NCBI GenBank assembly: GCA_900465665.1
Contig: UBJO01000009.1
Span: 1-64,000 of the forward strand
Origin: Hyphomicrobiales bacterium
GTDB lineage: Bacteria; Pseudomonadota; Alphaproteobacteria; Rhizobiales; Rhizobiaceae
Reading direction: 5' to 3'
DNA: 64,000 nt
The stretch's first letter is position 1; each line of letters begins with the position of its first letter. The position numbers and the translations under genes were made by a program. A model generated the notes under the pieces. It was not told where the DNA came from. It saw only the letters and a list, made by a program, of their open reading frames with translations, and did not search any database. Shown here one piece after another: positions 1 through 8,818 of the stretch.

Positions 1-2
1 GA

Positions 3-383
3 AGTGGTGGCGGTGGTTCGGGCGGGAGCGGGAGCTCGGGCGGTAGTGGCAGCGGCAGCTCGGGCGGCGGCGGATCGGGATCCGGTTCAGGATCGTCCGG
101 TTCCGACCATTCCGGATCCTCCGGTTCGGGGTCTTCCGGCTCCTCGGGCTCAGGCTCATCCGGATCTCACTCGTCGGACGACGATGGCGGCAGCCGCTCG
201 GGAAGTGGCCGGCATGGCGGCAGGGATGATCGCACCGGCTCGATATCCCCGCGCGAGGATCGCGCCTTTGATGGCGGCTGGCGCGAGCGCATCAGGAACG
301 GCCGCTATGAGCTGTTCGATCCCGAAGGCCGCCTCGTCATCCGTCGCGACGCCAAGAAAACCGATATCGACCGTTTCCGCTAA
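3..383 (+). CDS. C-terminal end of a Gly/Ser-rich low-complexity protein (partial)
   Basis: The open frame enters from the left edge and stops at the TAA at 381-383, giving about 126 residues. The first 60 or so are almost only Gly and Ser with a short acidic patch (SSDDDGG). They are followed by a normal tail of about 50 residues that ends in a compact charged block (YELFDPEGRLVIRRDAKK). The codon pattern and the ordered tail show that this frame, not the overlapping Ala/Arg-rich one, is the real one. The function is not recognised. The low-complexity stretch could be a flexible or surface-exposed linker. The start lies outside the window. It converges on the response-regulator gene that follows. 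Confidence 0.6.
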   Translation, partial: SGGGGSGGSGSSGGSGSGSSGGGGSGSGSGSSGSDHSGSSGSGSSGSSGSGSSGSHSSDDDGGSRSGSGRHGGRDDRTGSISPREDRAFDGGWRERIRNGRYELFDPEGRLVIRRDAKKTDIDRFR

Positions 384-399
384 TTGTAACCGGGACTGA

Positions 400-1074
400 T
401 CAGGACCGCGATCGCGCGTCGCGCAGGAACATTGCGGCTTCCGTGCGATTGCGCGCCTTAAGCTTTTGCAGGATGCGCGTCATGTTGTGCTTGATCGTCT
501 TTTCCTGAAGGCTGAGCTGGCGGGCAACCTCCTTGTTGCTGTTGCCATCGGCGACCAATCCGAGGATCTGCTCTTCGCGTGGCGTCAGCAGGGCCAAAGC
601 ATCCTCTTGCGGATTGCGCGCCGGGGCAGGGTTGGGCTGGGCGGCATCGCCCTTCATCTCCGTCAGAATGCGCGCGGCAAGGCTCGGAGACACATAGCTC
701 TCGCCCGCCACCACGTTGCGGACCGCTGATACCAGCGTGGAGGCGTTGACCCCCTTGAGGATGTAACCCTTCGCGCCCTCCTTGAGCGCGTCGAAGAGAT
801 CGCTGTCCTCTTCGGAAGCCGTGAGCACGATGACAGTTGCCGCCGCGTCATCCTTGATGATCGCCCGCAGGGCGTGATGCCCGCCGCCGGGCATGGAGAG
901 ATCGAGAAGCAGCGCATCGGGCCGATGCTGATTGAACAGCGCTATCGCATCGGCGGCGCTGGCGCCTTCGCCGACCACCTCGAAACCCGGCTCGTCGGAA
1001 AGGCTTCGCGCCAGGCCATTGCGAAAGATCGGGTGGTCGTCGACGATCGCCACTCTCAGCGTGTTCGCAGTCAT
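400..1074 (-). CDS. NarL/FixJ-type response regulator
   Basis: This is a 224-residue two-domain regulator. Residues 7-125 form a receiver domain with the acidic pair in VDDHPIF and the phospho-acceptor Asp58 in LLLDLSMPG. Residues about 160-220 form a LuxR-type helix-turn-helix (LTPREEQILGLVADGNSNKE, then a recognition helix with TIKHNMTRIL). A Gln/Pro/Ala-rich linker joins them. Its start overlaps the stop of the upstream histidine kinase by 4 bases (ATGA), so the two are co-translated partners. The target genes are unknown. Length and architecture are normal for the family. Confidence 0.93.
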   Translation of the reverse strand: MTANTLRVAIVDDHPIFRNGLARSLSDEPGFEVVGEGASAADAIALFNQHRPDALLLDLSMPGGGHHALRAIIKDDAAATVIVLTASEEDSDLFDALKEGAKGYILKGVNASTLVSAVRNVVAGESYVSPSLAARILTEMKGDAAQPNPAPARNPQEDALALLTPREEQILGLVADGNSNKEVARQLSLQEKTIKHNMTRILQKLKARNRTEAAMFLRDARSRS

Positions 1075-2456
1075 TCCGATGGTCTCCTCGGTAGCATCAT
1101 CCGCAGCGTGGTTCCGGCGCTGGCGTCCGACGTGATGTCGAGGCGCCCGCCGAGCCCGGCCAGCCGTTCCTCAAGCCCGGCAAGGCCAAGTCCGTGTTCG
1201 TCTCCAGACCTGACAAAGCCGGTTCCGTTGTCCTCGACCGTGATCGTGACGTGCTGGTCGTCCTCGGCCGCGGTCACCGATATTTTCGATGCGCCGGCAT
1301 GCCGGGTGGCGTTGCTCAGCGCCTCCTGGATAAAGCGGTAGGCGCAGATCTTGGCGGCCTGCGCGGGGATATCGAGCGGCGCGACATTCGAGACGATCTT
1401 GCTGCGCGAATGCGTCTCGTGCGCCTGGATGGCGCGGCGAACGACATCATCGCCTGAGAGCTTTTCCAGCTCCGGCAGCGTCAGGCCACGGCAGATGTTG
1501 CGGATTTCCTGAATGGCCTCGGTGATCGAACTGCTGACGAGCGATTCATCGTCGCCCTTGGCCGTTCCCTTGGCGATCGCCTCCAATCGCAACGCGGCAA
1601 AGCCGAGCAGCTGCGCCGGGCCGTCGTGCAGTTCGGCGGAGATGCGGCGGAGATAGCGTTCGTTGAGCGTCGCTGTGCGCTGGTTGGCCTTGTCGGCGCG
1701 CTGGCGCAAAGCGCGGTTGAGATCGAGCATCCGCGACAACTCGATGACCTGTGCGTCGAGCGACCGGCGCTGGACGTCGATCAGGTGGCTGCCTCGAGCG
1801 ACGATGATGAAGAGCAGCGCGAGCATGCCGGCCGTGACGGTGCCGACGACCAGCCAGCTTTGCAGCCTCGCGACCGCGAGTTCGGAGCGGAGGTCACTGG
1901 CGATCTCGTAGAATTCGGCGACGGCAATGATGTCGCCCGACCAGGGCTCGCGGATCGGGCTGTAGATTTCGAGAAGCGGCTGGCCGCTTTTTTGCTCGAG
2001 CTTGTTTTCCTCGCCCCTGAGGTCGTCGAACTCGGCATGCACCGAGCCGGCGAGCGCCGTCGCGAGCCCCTCGGTCATCTCGAAGTGCTTGCCGACAAGG
2101 CTGGGCTCGCTGCTGAAGAGCACCGTCCCGTCAGGCCGCCAGATCTTGAATGAATAGAGCCTGCCGCGCAGCACGCCCTGCTGCAGCGTTTCGGTGAGCG
2201 CCAGCTTGGCGCCTTCGCCAAGCGAGGTGCCTGAGGCGAGTTCCTGCGTGAGGGGTGCGATGATGCTGTCGACATAGAGCGCGGTGGCGCTCGCCGTGTT
2301 GCGCACCGCCGCGCTCTCGATGCGGTTCGTCACCCACAATCCGATCAGCACCATGCCGAGCACCAGCACCAGACCACCGGCGATGCCGAATTGCCACGCC
2401 AAGGTAAGCCTTTGGCGCGACATCCTGCGAGGTGGTTTGACCGAAACGACATTCAT
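1071..2456 (-). CDS. Membrane sensor histidine kinase (HisKA_3/NarX-DegS type)
   Basis: The kinase has two membrane segments (about residues 22-43 and 201-220) that bracket a roughly 155-residue extracytoplasmic sensor domain. A coiled stretch follows, then the HisKA_3 box ELHDGPAQLLGFA with the phospho-acceptor His near residue 277, and a C-terminal HATPase_c domain (VEDNGTGF, GLGLAGLEERL). I chose the start at MNVVSV, giving 461 residues. The longer frame to 2585 adds 43 Pro-rich residues that do not look like protein and no clear ribosome site decides it. It phosphorylates the response regulator encoded immediately downstream, with which it overlaps by 4 bases. The ligand is unknown. Confidence 0.9.
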   Translation of the reverse strand: MNVVSVKPPRRMSRQRLTLAWQFGIAGGLVLVLGMVLIGLWVTNRIESAAVRNTASATALYVDSIIAPLTQELASGTSLGEGAKLALTETLQQGVLRGRLYSFKIWRPDGTVLFSSEPSLVGKHFEMTEGLATALAGSVHAEFDDLRGEENKLEQKSGQPLLEIYSPIREPWSGDIIAVAEFYEIASDLRSELAVARLQSWLVVGTVTAGMLALLFIIVARGSHLIDVQRRSLDAQVIELSRMLDLNRALRQRADKANQRTATLNERYLRRISAELHDGPAQLLGFAALRLEAIAKGTAKGDDESLVSSSITEAIQEIRNICRGLTLPELEKLSGDDVVRRAIQAHETHSRSKIVSNVAPLDIPAQAAKICAYRFIQEALSNATRHAGASKISVTAAEDDQHVTITVEDNGTGFVRSGDEHGLGLAGLEERLAGLGGRLDITSDASAGTTLRMMLPRRPSE

Positions 2457-2667
2457 CGCGCCAGCATATCGATCTTTCCGGCTGAGAAGAAGAAGGACCA
2501 ATGGCCGCTCCCCTGTCTTTGGGAAAGGGCCTTTTGCCACAATGAAAGGGGGGTGAAGGGGAGGCGTTTTGCCGAGAGGCTCCATGCGCGTCGTCTGAAA
2601 TATTGAGAATTGGGTAAGGTTCTGCCGCTAGGCTGGTTAGCGTTAACGAAGCCTTACTCGGTAGAAG

Positions 2668-3018
2668 ATGATTCGGCGCATCCTCATTGTTGTGATGATC
2701 ATGCTGACCACGATCGGCAGTGCACAGCTTTGCCTTCCGAGCGCTTCCTTGGCAGCACCCTGCCAGACCGAGTTTGTCACAGAAGGCGATGCGCTCTCCG
2801 GTGACGACAGCCGCGACGTCAGCCATATCCATGACGCCGAGCACTGGACACGGCGGCTGCCTGTCGATGCCTGGCCCAGCGCCTGGGAACTCGCCGACAT
2901 AAGCTACCATCCCAATCTCCCGATCCATCTCGAAGGCCGGACGCTCGATCCCATGTATCGGCCGCCGATCGGCGGCGGCGCTCTTTCCCGTTCCGATTCA
3001 CTAGCCAGAGCAGCCTGA
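2668..3018 (+). CDS. Small secreted protein of unknown function
   Basis: This is a 116-residue frame with a clear N-terminal export signal: positive MIRR, then a hydrophobic run (ILIVVMIMLTTIGS) and an Ala-rich cleavage area near SLAAPC. The mature part is short, polar and has no motif I recognise. The Cys after SLAA could be a lipobox-like site but the context is weak. It is divergent from the histidine kinase, with about 210 bases between the two starts, and lies just upstream of the penicillin-binding protein gene. The overlapping minus-strand frames look like shadows. The call rests on the signal peptide and reading direction only. Confidence 0.5.
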   Translation: MIRRILIVVMIMLTTIGSAQLCLPSASLAAPCQTEFVTEGDALSGDDSRDVSHIHDAEHWTRRLPVDAWPSAWELADISYHPNLPIHLEGRTLDPMYRPPIGGGALSRSDSLARAA

Positions 3019-3137
3019 CGATCTCCTGATGATATCAGGGCTGCTCGAGAGAGAGCCCCGATGTTGTTACTCGCTGACGCACCCAAGAGCCTGCCTGCCT
3101 CGCCGCGATATCTCCGGATACCGGGAGCGCGCGCACG

Positions 3138-4892
3138 ATGAGCCTCGTATCGAAAATCATCCTCGCGAAACGCCGCGGCCATCTCAATGTCTCGGCGCTC
3201 AACAGGGGGCGCCGAAAGAAGGTCGATCTCTACAGGCAGGGCAAGACGCGCGTGCTTCTGGTCGCGCTGGCGCTCGTCATGGGCTTTACGGCCAGTGCCG
3301 CTCGGCTTGTCGAATACGGGGCACGCGATCCCGAGGCGACATCCGGCATCCTGCCATCGGACAAGCTGCTGGCGTCGCGGCCCGACATTTTCGACAGGCA
3401 CGGGCAATTGCTGGCGACCGACGTTCGCACCGTCTCGATGTTCGCCGAGCCCAACAAAATCGTCGATGTCGATGATGCGGTGGAGAAACTCGCCACGATC
3501 TTCCCCGATCTCGATCGGCGGGGGACCTACGCCAAGCTTTCCGTGAAATCGTCACGGTTTGCGTGGCTTCGGCGGCAGATCACGCCGCGTCAGCAGAGCC
3601 AGATCCTCGAGCTGGGTATCCCGGGTGTCGGTTTCCGGCCAGAGAAGAAGCGGTTCTATCCGGGTGGAAACACGGCGGCGCACGTGCTGGGGTATGTCGA
3701 TATCGACAATCGCGGTGTTGCGGGCATGGAGCGCTACCTCGATCAGCAGGGGCTGCTCGATCTTCGCGCCGCCGGCCTGACGAGCGACATGCCGCTGGAG
3801 CCGGTGAAGCTCTCCATCGATCTGCGCGTGCAGAACATCGTGCGCGAGGTCGCCGCCGAAGCCATGGTCAAATACCGCGCCGAGGCCGCCGGCGCCGTCA
3901 TTCTCGACGTCGAGACCGGCGAGGTCCTGGCGATGGCATCGGTGCCCGACTTCGATCCCAACCAGCCGTCGCGAACGTTAGCCAACGGCAAGGTCGACAA
4001 GGAATATGAGAAGGGCTGGTTCAACCGCATCAGCAACGCGACATTCGAAATGGGCTCGACCTTCAAGAGCTTCACACTGGCGATGGGCCTGGATGAGGGC
4101 AAGATCAACCTGAACTCGATGGTCGACGCCACCCGGCCGATCCGCATGGGCGGCTTCATCATCAAGGACTTCAAGGGCAAGAACCGCGTTCTCTCGATCC
4201 CCGAGGTCTTCCAGTATTCCTCGAACATCGGCACCGCCGCCGTTGCCGACATGGTCGGCATCGACCGCCACCGGGAGTTCCTGACCAAGCTCGGGCTGCT
4301 GTCCAAAATGGAGACGGAGATGCCAGGCGTTGCGACGCCGACGCAGCCGCGAACCTGGAAGAAGATCAACTCGGTGACGATCTCCTTCGGCCACGGTGTC
4401 GCGACAACGCCGCTTCAGACGGCCGTGGCCGCCGCCTCGCTGATCAATGGCGGCAAGCTCTTGCCCCCGACCTTCCTTCCGCGCAGTTCCCAGCAGGCGG
4501 GGGATATCGCCAAGCTCGTTCTCAGCGACAAGACGAGCCAGGACATGCGCTACCTCTACACCTGGAACGGCATCAAGGGCTCCGGCCGCAGCGCCCAGGT
4601 CGAAGGCTTCAACATCGGCGGCAAGACGGGCACGGCCGACAAGGTGGTCGATGGCCGCTATGCGAGCGACAAGAACTTCAACGCGTTCGTCGCCGCATTT
4701 CCGATGGACCGGCCGAAATACATCGTGCTGACGATCATCGATGCGCCGGAAACGGGCGAGCATGGCGGCCGGACAGCAGCATCGACGGCCGCCCCGATGA
4801 TCAAGTCCATCATCGGCCGCGCCGGGCCGCTGCTCGGCGTCGCCCCACGCTTCGGAAGCCCGGATGCGGAGTATCTGCTGGCGGATTACTGA
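3138..4892 (+). CDS. FtsI-like class B penicillin-binding protein (transpeptidase)
   Basis: This 584-residue protein has one N-terminal membrane anchor (about 38-56), a PBP dimerisation domain (about 80-210) and a transpeptidase domain. The active-site motifs are all present: S307-T-F-K310, SSN at 361-363 and KTG at 496-498. This family crosslinks septal or elongation peptidoglycan in the periplasm. A GGGAG ribosome site precedes the ATG. The gene stands alone: no mra, mur or other fts genes are nearby, unlike ftsI in a division (dcw) cluster. It may therefore be a second, specialised paralogue. Whether it is the essential FtsI cannot be told from this window. Confidence 0.88.
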   Translation: MSLVSKIILAKRRGHLNVSALNRGRRKKVDLYRQGKTRVLLVALALVMGFTASAARLVEYGARDPEATSGILPSDKLLASRPDIFDRHGQLLATDVRTVSMFAEPNKIVDVDDAVEKLATIFPDLDRRGTYAKLSVKSSRFAWLRRQITPRQQSQILELGIPGVGFRPEKKRFYPGGNTAAHVLGYVDIDNRGVAGMERYLDQQGLLDLRAAGLTSDMPLEPVKLSIDLRVQNIVREVAAEAMVKYRAEAAGAVILDVETGEVLAMASVPDFDPNQPSRTLANGKVDKEYEKGWFNRISNATFEMGSTFKSFTLAMGLDEGKINLNSMVDATRPIRMGGFIIKDFKGKNRVLSIPEVFQYSSNIGTAAVADMVGIDRHREFLTKLGLLSKMETEMPGVATPTQPRTWKKINSVTISFGHGVATTPLQTAVAAASLINGGKLLPPTFLPRSSQQAGDIAKLVLSDKTSQDMRYLYTWNGIKGSGRSAQVEGFNIGGKTGTADKVVDGRYASDKNFNAFVAAFPMDRPKYIVLTIIDAPETGEHGGRTAASTAAPMIKSIIGRAGPLLGVAPRFGSPDAEYLLADY

Positions 4893-5037
4893 GCGGCAAG
4901 AAGACGCCTGGGGGGCGGGCGCCGCCGGCCTCCAAGGCGCCGCGATGGATTTCGGCTGCGAGCGGATGTAGGATTGTTGCAGGGAATGCGCGCATGTCCA
5001 GGCAACAATCTTGTCCTTTGCAGGAGCGGCCGTCGCG

Positions 5038-6801
5038 ATGGATCGAAAGCTTGCAGCCATCCTCTGCACCGATGTCGTCGGCTTCAGCAGGCTTGCCGCG
5101 CTTGACGAGGAGCGCACCCTCCAGTCGCTCCATGTTTGCCATGGGCATATCGCGGACCTGGTAGTCGAGCACGGCGGACGCGTCTTCGGCAGCGCGGGCG
5201 ATGGGCTGGTCGCGGAGTTTCCCAGCGCGGTTCAAGCCACTAGGTGCGCGGTGGAGATCCAGCGCCAGCTTCTGCGCCATTCCGAAGGCTTGCCTGCCGA
5301 CCGGCGCCTGGAATTCCGCATCGGGGTCAACCTCGGTGACGTGGTGGTTGCAGGTGACGATCTCCTCGGCGACGGCGTCAATATCGCGGCCCGCCTGCAG
5401 GAAGTAGCCGGCCCGTCGGGCATCTCGATTTCCGGCTCAGTTCGCGAGCATCTCGACGGCAAGGTTCCGTTTGCGTTAGCCAGCCTCGGCGAGCGTGTCC
5501 TGAAGAACATACCGAGGCCCATTTCCGTCTTTCGCGTGGACTGGTCGCAAGAGGCCGGCGAAGACCAAGTCGTGGCTTCGGCCTGGTCCGCCAATCGTCT
5601 CGACAAGGACCAGCCGTCGCTTGTGGTCATGCCCTTCGACAATCTCAGCGGCCCTAGCGATGGATATTTCGTGGATGGCGTCGTTGAGGAGATCACGGCG
5701 GCGCTGTCGCGCGTCCGGGACTTCTTCGTCATCGCGCGCCAATCCGCCTTCACCTACAAGGGCAAGTTCATCGATGTCCGTAACGTCGGCAGGGAACTCG
5801 GGGTCGCCTACGTTGTCGAGGGCACGGTTCGTCGGGGCGGGGACCGGTTGCGCATTTCCGTCCAACTGGTCGACGCAGAAAGGCGGACGCAGCTCTGGTC
5901 GGAGCGCTACGAGGGCATGACCAAGGACCTCTTCGAGTTCCAGGACCGGATTGCGGCGCAAGTCGCGGGCGCGATCCATCCGGCCATCCGCAACGCTGAA
6001 ATCGAGCTGGCGAAGCGCAAGCCACCCAGTAGCCTGCGTGCCTACGACCTTGTCATGCGCGCCTGTCCTTATCTCTGGGGACACAACAAGGACGGCATCG
6101 CGCGCGCCATTCCGCTTCTTCAGGATGCGATCGCGGTCGATCCGGCCTACGGCCGCGCCCACGCGTTTCTGGCATGGTGTCACGCCCAGAACCTCGGCTA
6201 CATCTGGACCGATGACCCGGAACGGGAACTCGCGCTCTCGCTTGCCGCCATCGACGCCGCGTCGCGCGCGATCGACGATGACCCGACGGCCCTGACCGCG
6301 GTCGGCGGAGCAATCAGCCATTGCGGTGATCAGCCGCGCGCGGCGGTCTATCTGGAGAGGGCGTTGTCGCTCGATCCGAATAATTCCTGGGCATGGGCGA
6401 GATTTGGCTGGGTCGCAAGCTACAGGGGAGAGCCCGATCGCGCCAAGGAGCGCTTCGAGCGCGCGATGACCCTTAGCCCGGCCGATCCGCTTGCCTTCAA
6501 CATGCGGATGGGCTTCGCACTGGCGCTGGCTCTTGCCGGCTCTCTCTCCGAAGCGGTGTCGATCGCCCGGGAGGTCGTCACCCGACATCCCGATGTGACC
6601 TGGCCCTACCGGATGATGACGGCCTGGGCGTCGATGCAGGGAGATGAGGAGACGGCGCGCTGGGCGGCTGAGAAGTTGCTGATTGCAGAGCCGGACTTCA
6701 CGATCCAGCGCTATCTGACCCGGCCGGTTTTTCGGGCCGTGCCGCAGTGGGCGGATGAGATGGCTGAGGGATTGCGCAAGGCCGGTCTACCAGAGCGCTA
6801 A
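5038..6801 (+). CDS. Class III adenylate/guanylate cyclase with TPR domain
   Basis: Residues 1-165 are a class III cyclase catalytic domain with metal-binding Asp12 (CTDVVGFS) and Asp55 (SAGDG) and the transition-state pair Asn115/Arg119 (GVNIAARL). Residues about 185-310 are a TolB/FlgO-like module (SLVVMPFDNLS to TQLWSERY), followed by tetratricopeptide repeats to the end. It lacks membrane segments, so it is probably a soluble cAMP/cGMP producer regulated through its TPR part. I start it at MDRKLAAIL (587 residues) because AGGAG lies 10 bases upstream; an ATG 27 bases earlier has no such site. The middle module recurs in the regulator at 24695-26635. Confidence 0.9.
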   Translation: MDRKLAAILCTDVVGFSRLAALDEERTLQSLHVCHGHIADLVVEHGGRVFGSAGDGLVAEFPSAVQATRCAVEIQRQLLRHSEGLPADRRLEFRIGVNLGDVVVAGDDLLGDGVNIAARLQEVAGPSGISISGSVREHLDGKVPFALASLGERVLKNIPRPISVFRVDWSQEAGEDQVVASAWSANRLDKDQPSLVVMPFDNLSGPSDGYFVDGVVEEITAALSRVRDFFVIARQSAFTYKGKFIDVRNVGRELGVAYVVEGTVRRGGDRLRISVQLVDAERRTQLWSERYEGMTKDLFEFQDRIAAQVAGAIHPAIRNAEIELAKRKPPSSLRAYDLVMRACPYLWGHNKDGIARAIPLLQDAIAVDPAYGRAHAFLAWCHAQNLGYIWTDDPERELALSLAAIDAASRAIDDDPTALTAVGGAISHCGDQPRAAVYLERALSLDPNNSWAWARFGWVASYRGEPDRAKERFERAMTLSPADPLAFNMRMGFALALALAGSLSEAVSIAREVVTRHPDVTWPYRMMTAWASMQGDEETARWAAEKLLIAEPDFTIQRYLTRPVFRAVPQWADEMAEGLRKAGLPER

Positions 6802-6975
6802 GTCAACCCTCTCTGGGCTGCCGCCACTATGCAGATGAACGGCCCATTCTGCGAATGCTTCGCAGCTGCATTAAAAACTGGAAGATGCACTTGCAAGTCA
6901 TTGTTAAGTAGCGATTTTTTCTGTTTTCTTTTCCACTTTGGTCGTTGACACCAAGAGGCGGTTCGCCTACCCAGC

Positions 6976-7094
6976 GCTCATCGGGGAGTAGCCACCGCCT
7001 GAGGGCGGGAGCGTGTCAACATACTCGTGCGAGAGCACGTGGCGCGTTCGGCCGACGAGATCGGCTCGGCAAGACCGTGGCGGACATCACCTGG
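6976..7094 (+). promoter_or_regulatory. yybP-ykoY manganese riboswitch
   Basis: The conserved yybP-ykoY core is visible: GGGGAGTAGCC at 6983-6993, a CCGCC/GGCGG hairpin at 6995-7008, CGTGTCAACATACTCG at 7012-7027, a GTGC/GCAC hairpin at 7027-7038, GTGGCGCGTTCGG, a GCCGA/TCGGC hairpin at 7050-7064, and GGCAAGACC. This class (Rfam RF00080) binds Mn2+ and turns on manganese exporters. The gene downstream is mntP, as expected. A further CACCTG/CAGGGTG pairing at 7088-7107 lies between the aptamer and the start codon and could be the expression platform. Confidence 0.93.
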
Positions 7095-7144
7095 CCAAAA
7101 CAGGGTGAATTGGCTCAGCTACGAATCTCCTGAAGGGTTCAACC

Positions 7145-7708
7145 ATGTCATTGCTATCGATCATCGTGCTGGCGTTCAGCATGTCCATGGACGCGTTCGC
7201 CGTCTCCGTCGGCCGTGGTGCCGCACTCGGTCGCCCGCGTCTTAGCGAGACGCTGCGCACCGGCGTCGTCTTCGGTATCGTCGAGGCGATCACGCCGCTG
7301 ATCGGCTGGGCGGCGGGTGTTGCAGCGGCCCGTTTCGTGACGGCGGTCGACCACTGGATCGCCTTCGGCCTGCTTGCCGCGGTCGGCATCAATATGCTCC
7401 GGGCAGCGATGAGCACCGAGCCCGAAGAAGAAAAGAAGCCGGGCATGTCCTTTGCCATGCTGATCGCAACCGCGATCGGCACCAGCCTCGATGCCATGGC
7501 CGTCGGCGTCTCGCTGGCCTTCCTGGAGGTCAACATCCTCGTCATCGCGGTGGCGATCGGCGCCGCCACTTTCCTGATGGCATCGGGGGGGATGCTGGTC
7601 GGCCGCCTGATCGGCGAGCGTTTCGGGCGCTATGCCGAGGGTGTCGCCGGCGTCGCGCTGATCATTCTCGGCTCGACCATTCTTTACGAACACCTGATGG
7701 CCGGCTGA
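7145..7708 (+). CDS. mntP: Manganese efflux pump MntP
   Basis: This is a 187-residue, very hydrophobic protein with six predicted membrane helices. It has the two conserved Asp-containing repeats typical of Mnt[13 protein letters not shown] near the N-terminus and [14 protein letters not shown] in the middle. It exports Mn2+ across the inner membrane and protects against manganese toxicity. The upstream yybP-ykoY riboswitch supplies Mn-dependent induction, and no separate regulator gene is needed. Length is normal for the family. It is a single-gene unit; the next gene is convergent. Confidence 0.95.
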   Translation: MSLLSIIVLAFSMSMDAFAVSVGRGAALGRPRLSETLRTGVVFGIVEAITPLIGWAAGVAAARFVTAVDHWIAFGLLAAVGINMLRAAMSTEPEEEKKPGMSFAMLIATAIGTSLDAMAVGVSLAFLEVNILVIAVAIGAATFLMASGGMLVGRLIGERFGRYAEGVAGVALIILGSTILYEHLMAG

Positions 7709-7741
7709 GGCGATCAGGCAAACGCGCCGTAGTGGTGCGGG

Positions 7742-8707
7742 TCAGGCCTTGATCAGCCGGACCTCGGTTCCCCAGGGATCCATCGCGGTATAACCGCCGG
7801 GAACATGGCCGCCGATGCCGGCCGTGTTGAACCGCTTGATCTGTTTTTCATAGAGCAGAGGTTCCGAGACCGTCAGCGAGAACCAGCTGAGGCCGGTCTT
7901 CGAGCTGTCGCGACCGCCGGCGCCGGCGCTGCGCCATGTGTTGACCGCCACGTGATGGTGATAGCCGCCGGATGACAGGAAGGCGGCGTTGTCGCGCTCG
8001 GCGCTGGTGGCGGCAAGGCAGAGCAGATCGCGGTAGAAGCCGTTCGCCTCGTCGATGTCGCCGACGCGCAGATGGATGTGGCCGATGCGCAGCCCCTCGG
8101 GTGCTGCGTCATAGGTGTCCTTCGACATATCGGTCAGCGCGGCGATAGCGTCGATGTCGAGTTCCTTGGTGCCCATGGTGACGATGCCGTCCTTCCATTG
8201 CCACTGGTCTCGCGGCCGGTCGGAATAGACCTCGATGCCATTGCCTTCAGGGTCTGTCAGGTAGATCGCCTCGCTGACGCTGTGATCCGCAAAGCCGTCG
8301 AGCGGGATCTTGGCGACGGCGGCATGCACCAGCCAGCGCGCGAGATCGACCCGCGTCGGCATCAGATAGGCAACGTGGAAGAGCCCGGCGGAGGTCGGAT
8401 CCTCGAAGCCGGCGTCGGGTATGCTGGTCAGATAAAGCAGCGGTTCGTTCGCCACGCCGAGCATCACCTCGTCGGCACTTTCGGCGAGCACCTGGAGGCG
8501 CAGCGTGTCTTGATAATAGCGGCTCATGCCAGCGAGATCACGGACGCGGAGCGCCGCGCTCTTGATATGCGCGGCGGTGGTCACGCCATAAGGAAGGTCG
8601 GCGGCCGCCGGCATCGCGCCCGCCTCGGCCTTTACGGCATGATTGAATGCGGCTGCGAGCGAGCTCACGCCCGCGAGTTGCAGCATATGGCGGCGGCTGA
8701 TGACCAT
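7742..8707 (-). CDS. Two-domain VOC-family (glyoxalase/extradiol dioxygenase-like) protein with Tat signal
   Basis: The N-terminus has a twin-arginine signal (ISRRHMLQLAGVSSLAAAF), so I start at MVISRR, giving 321 residues. An ATG 39 bases upstream would put the signal too far inside. Two VOC modules follow (about residues 45-165 and 190-315), as in catechol-2,3-dioxygenase/CatE proteins. Candidate metal ligands are His in the repeated IKSAALRVRD and GHIHLRVGD strands and Glu near the module ends (GIEVYSD, GTEVRLIK). It could be a periplasmic ring-cleavage or glyoxalase-type enzyme; the substrate is unknown. It lies downstream of the oxidoreductase pair in the same direction, about 110 bases away. 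Confidence 0.8.
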   Translation of the reverse strand: MVISRRHMLQLAGVSSLAAAFNHAVKAEAGAMPAAADLPYGVTTAAHIKSAALRVRDLAGMSRYYQDTLRLQVLAESADEVMLGVANEPLLYLTSIPDAGFEDPTSAGLFHVAYLMPTRVDLARWLVHAAVAKIPLDGFADHSVSEAIYLTDPEGNGIEVYSDRPRDQWQWKDGIVTMGTKELDIDAIAALTDMSKDTYDAAPEGLRIGHIHLRVGDIDEANGFYRDLLCLAATSAERDNAAFLSSGGYHHHVAVNTWRSAGAGGRDSSKTGLSWFSLTVSEPLLYEKQIKRFNTAGIGGHVPGGYTAMDPWGTEVRLIKA

Positions 8708-8818
8708 AGAGACGATCCGGTGGCTGGCGTGTTTACTCCCCACCACCGCATCGGGCCTTCGGGCCGGTTCATCAAGTCAAAACTATTTGAGCCGGCCGTC
8801 AGTGTTTAGACTACGGCC

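Noticed and set aside
4..399. Ala/Arg-rich open frame at the left edge
   Set aside because: The overlapping frame 3-383 encodes a Gly/Ser tract and an ordered tail, and this frame is its shadow.
3978..5117. Long minus-strand frame opposite the penicillin-binding protein
   Set aside because: It is antisense to a clear transpeptidase gene and has Arg/Ala-rich shadow composition typical of GC-rich DNA.
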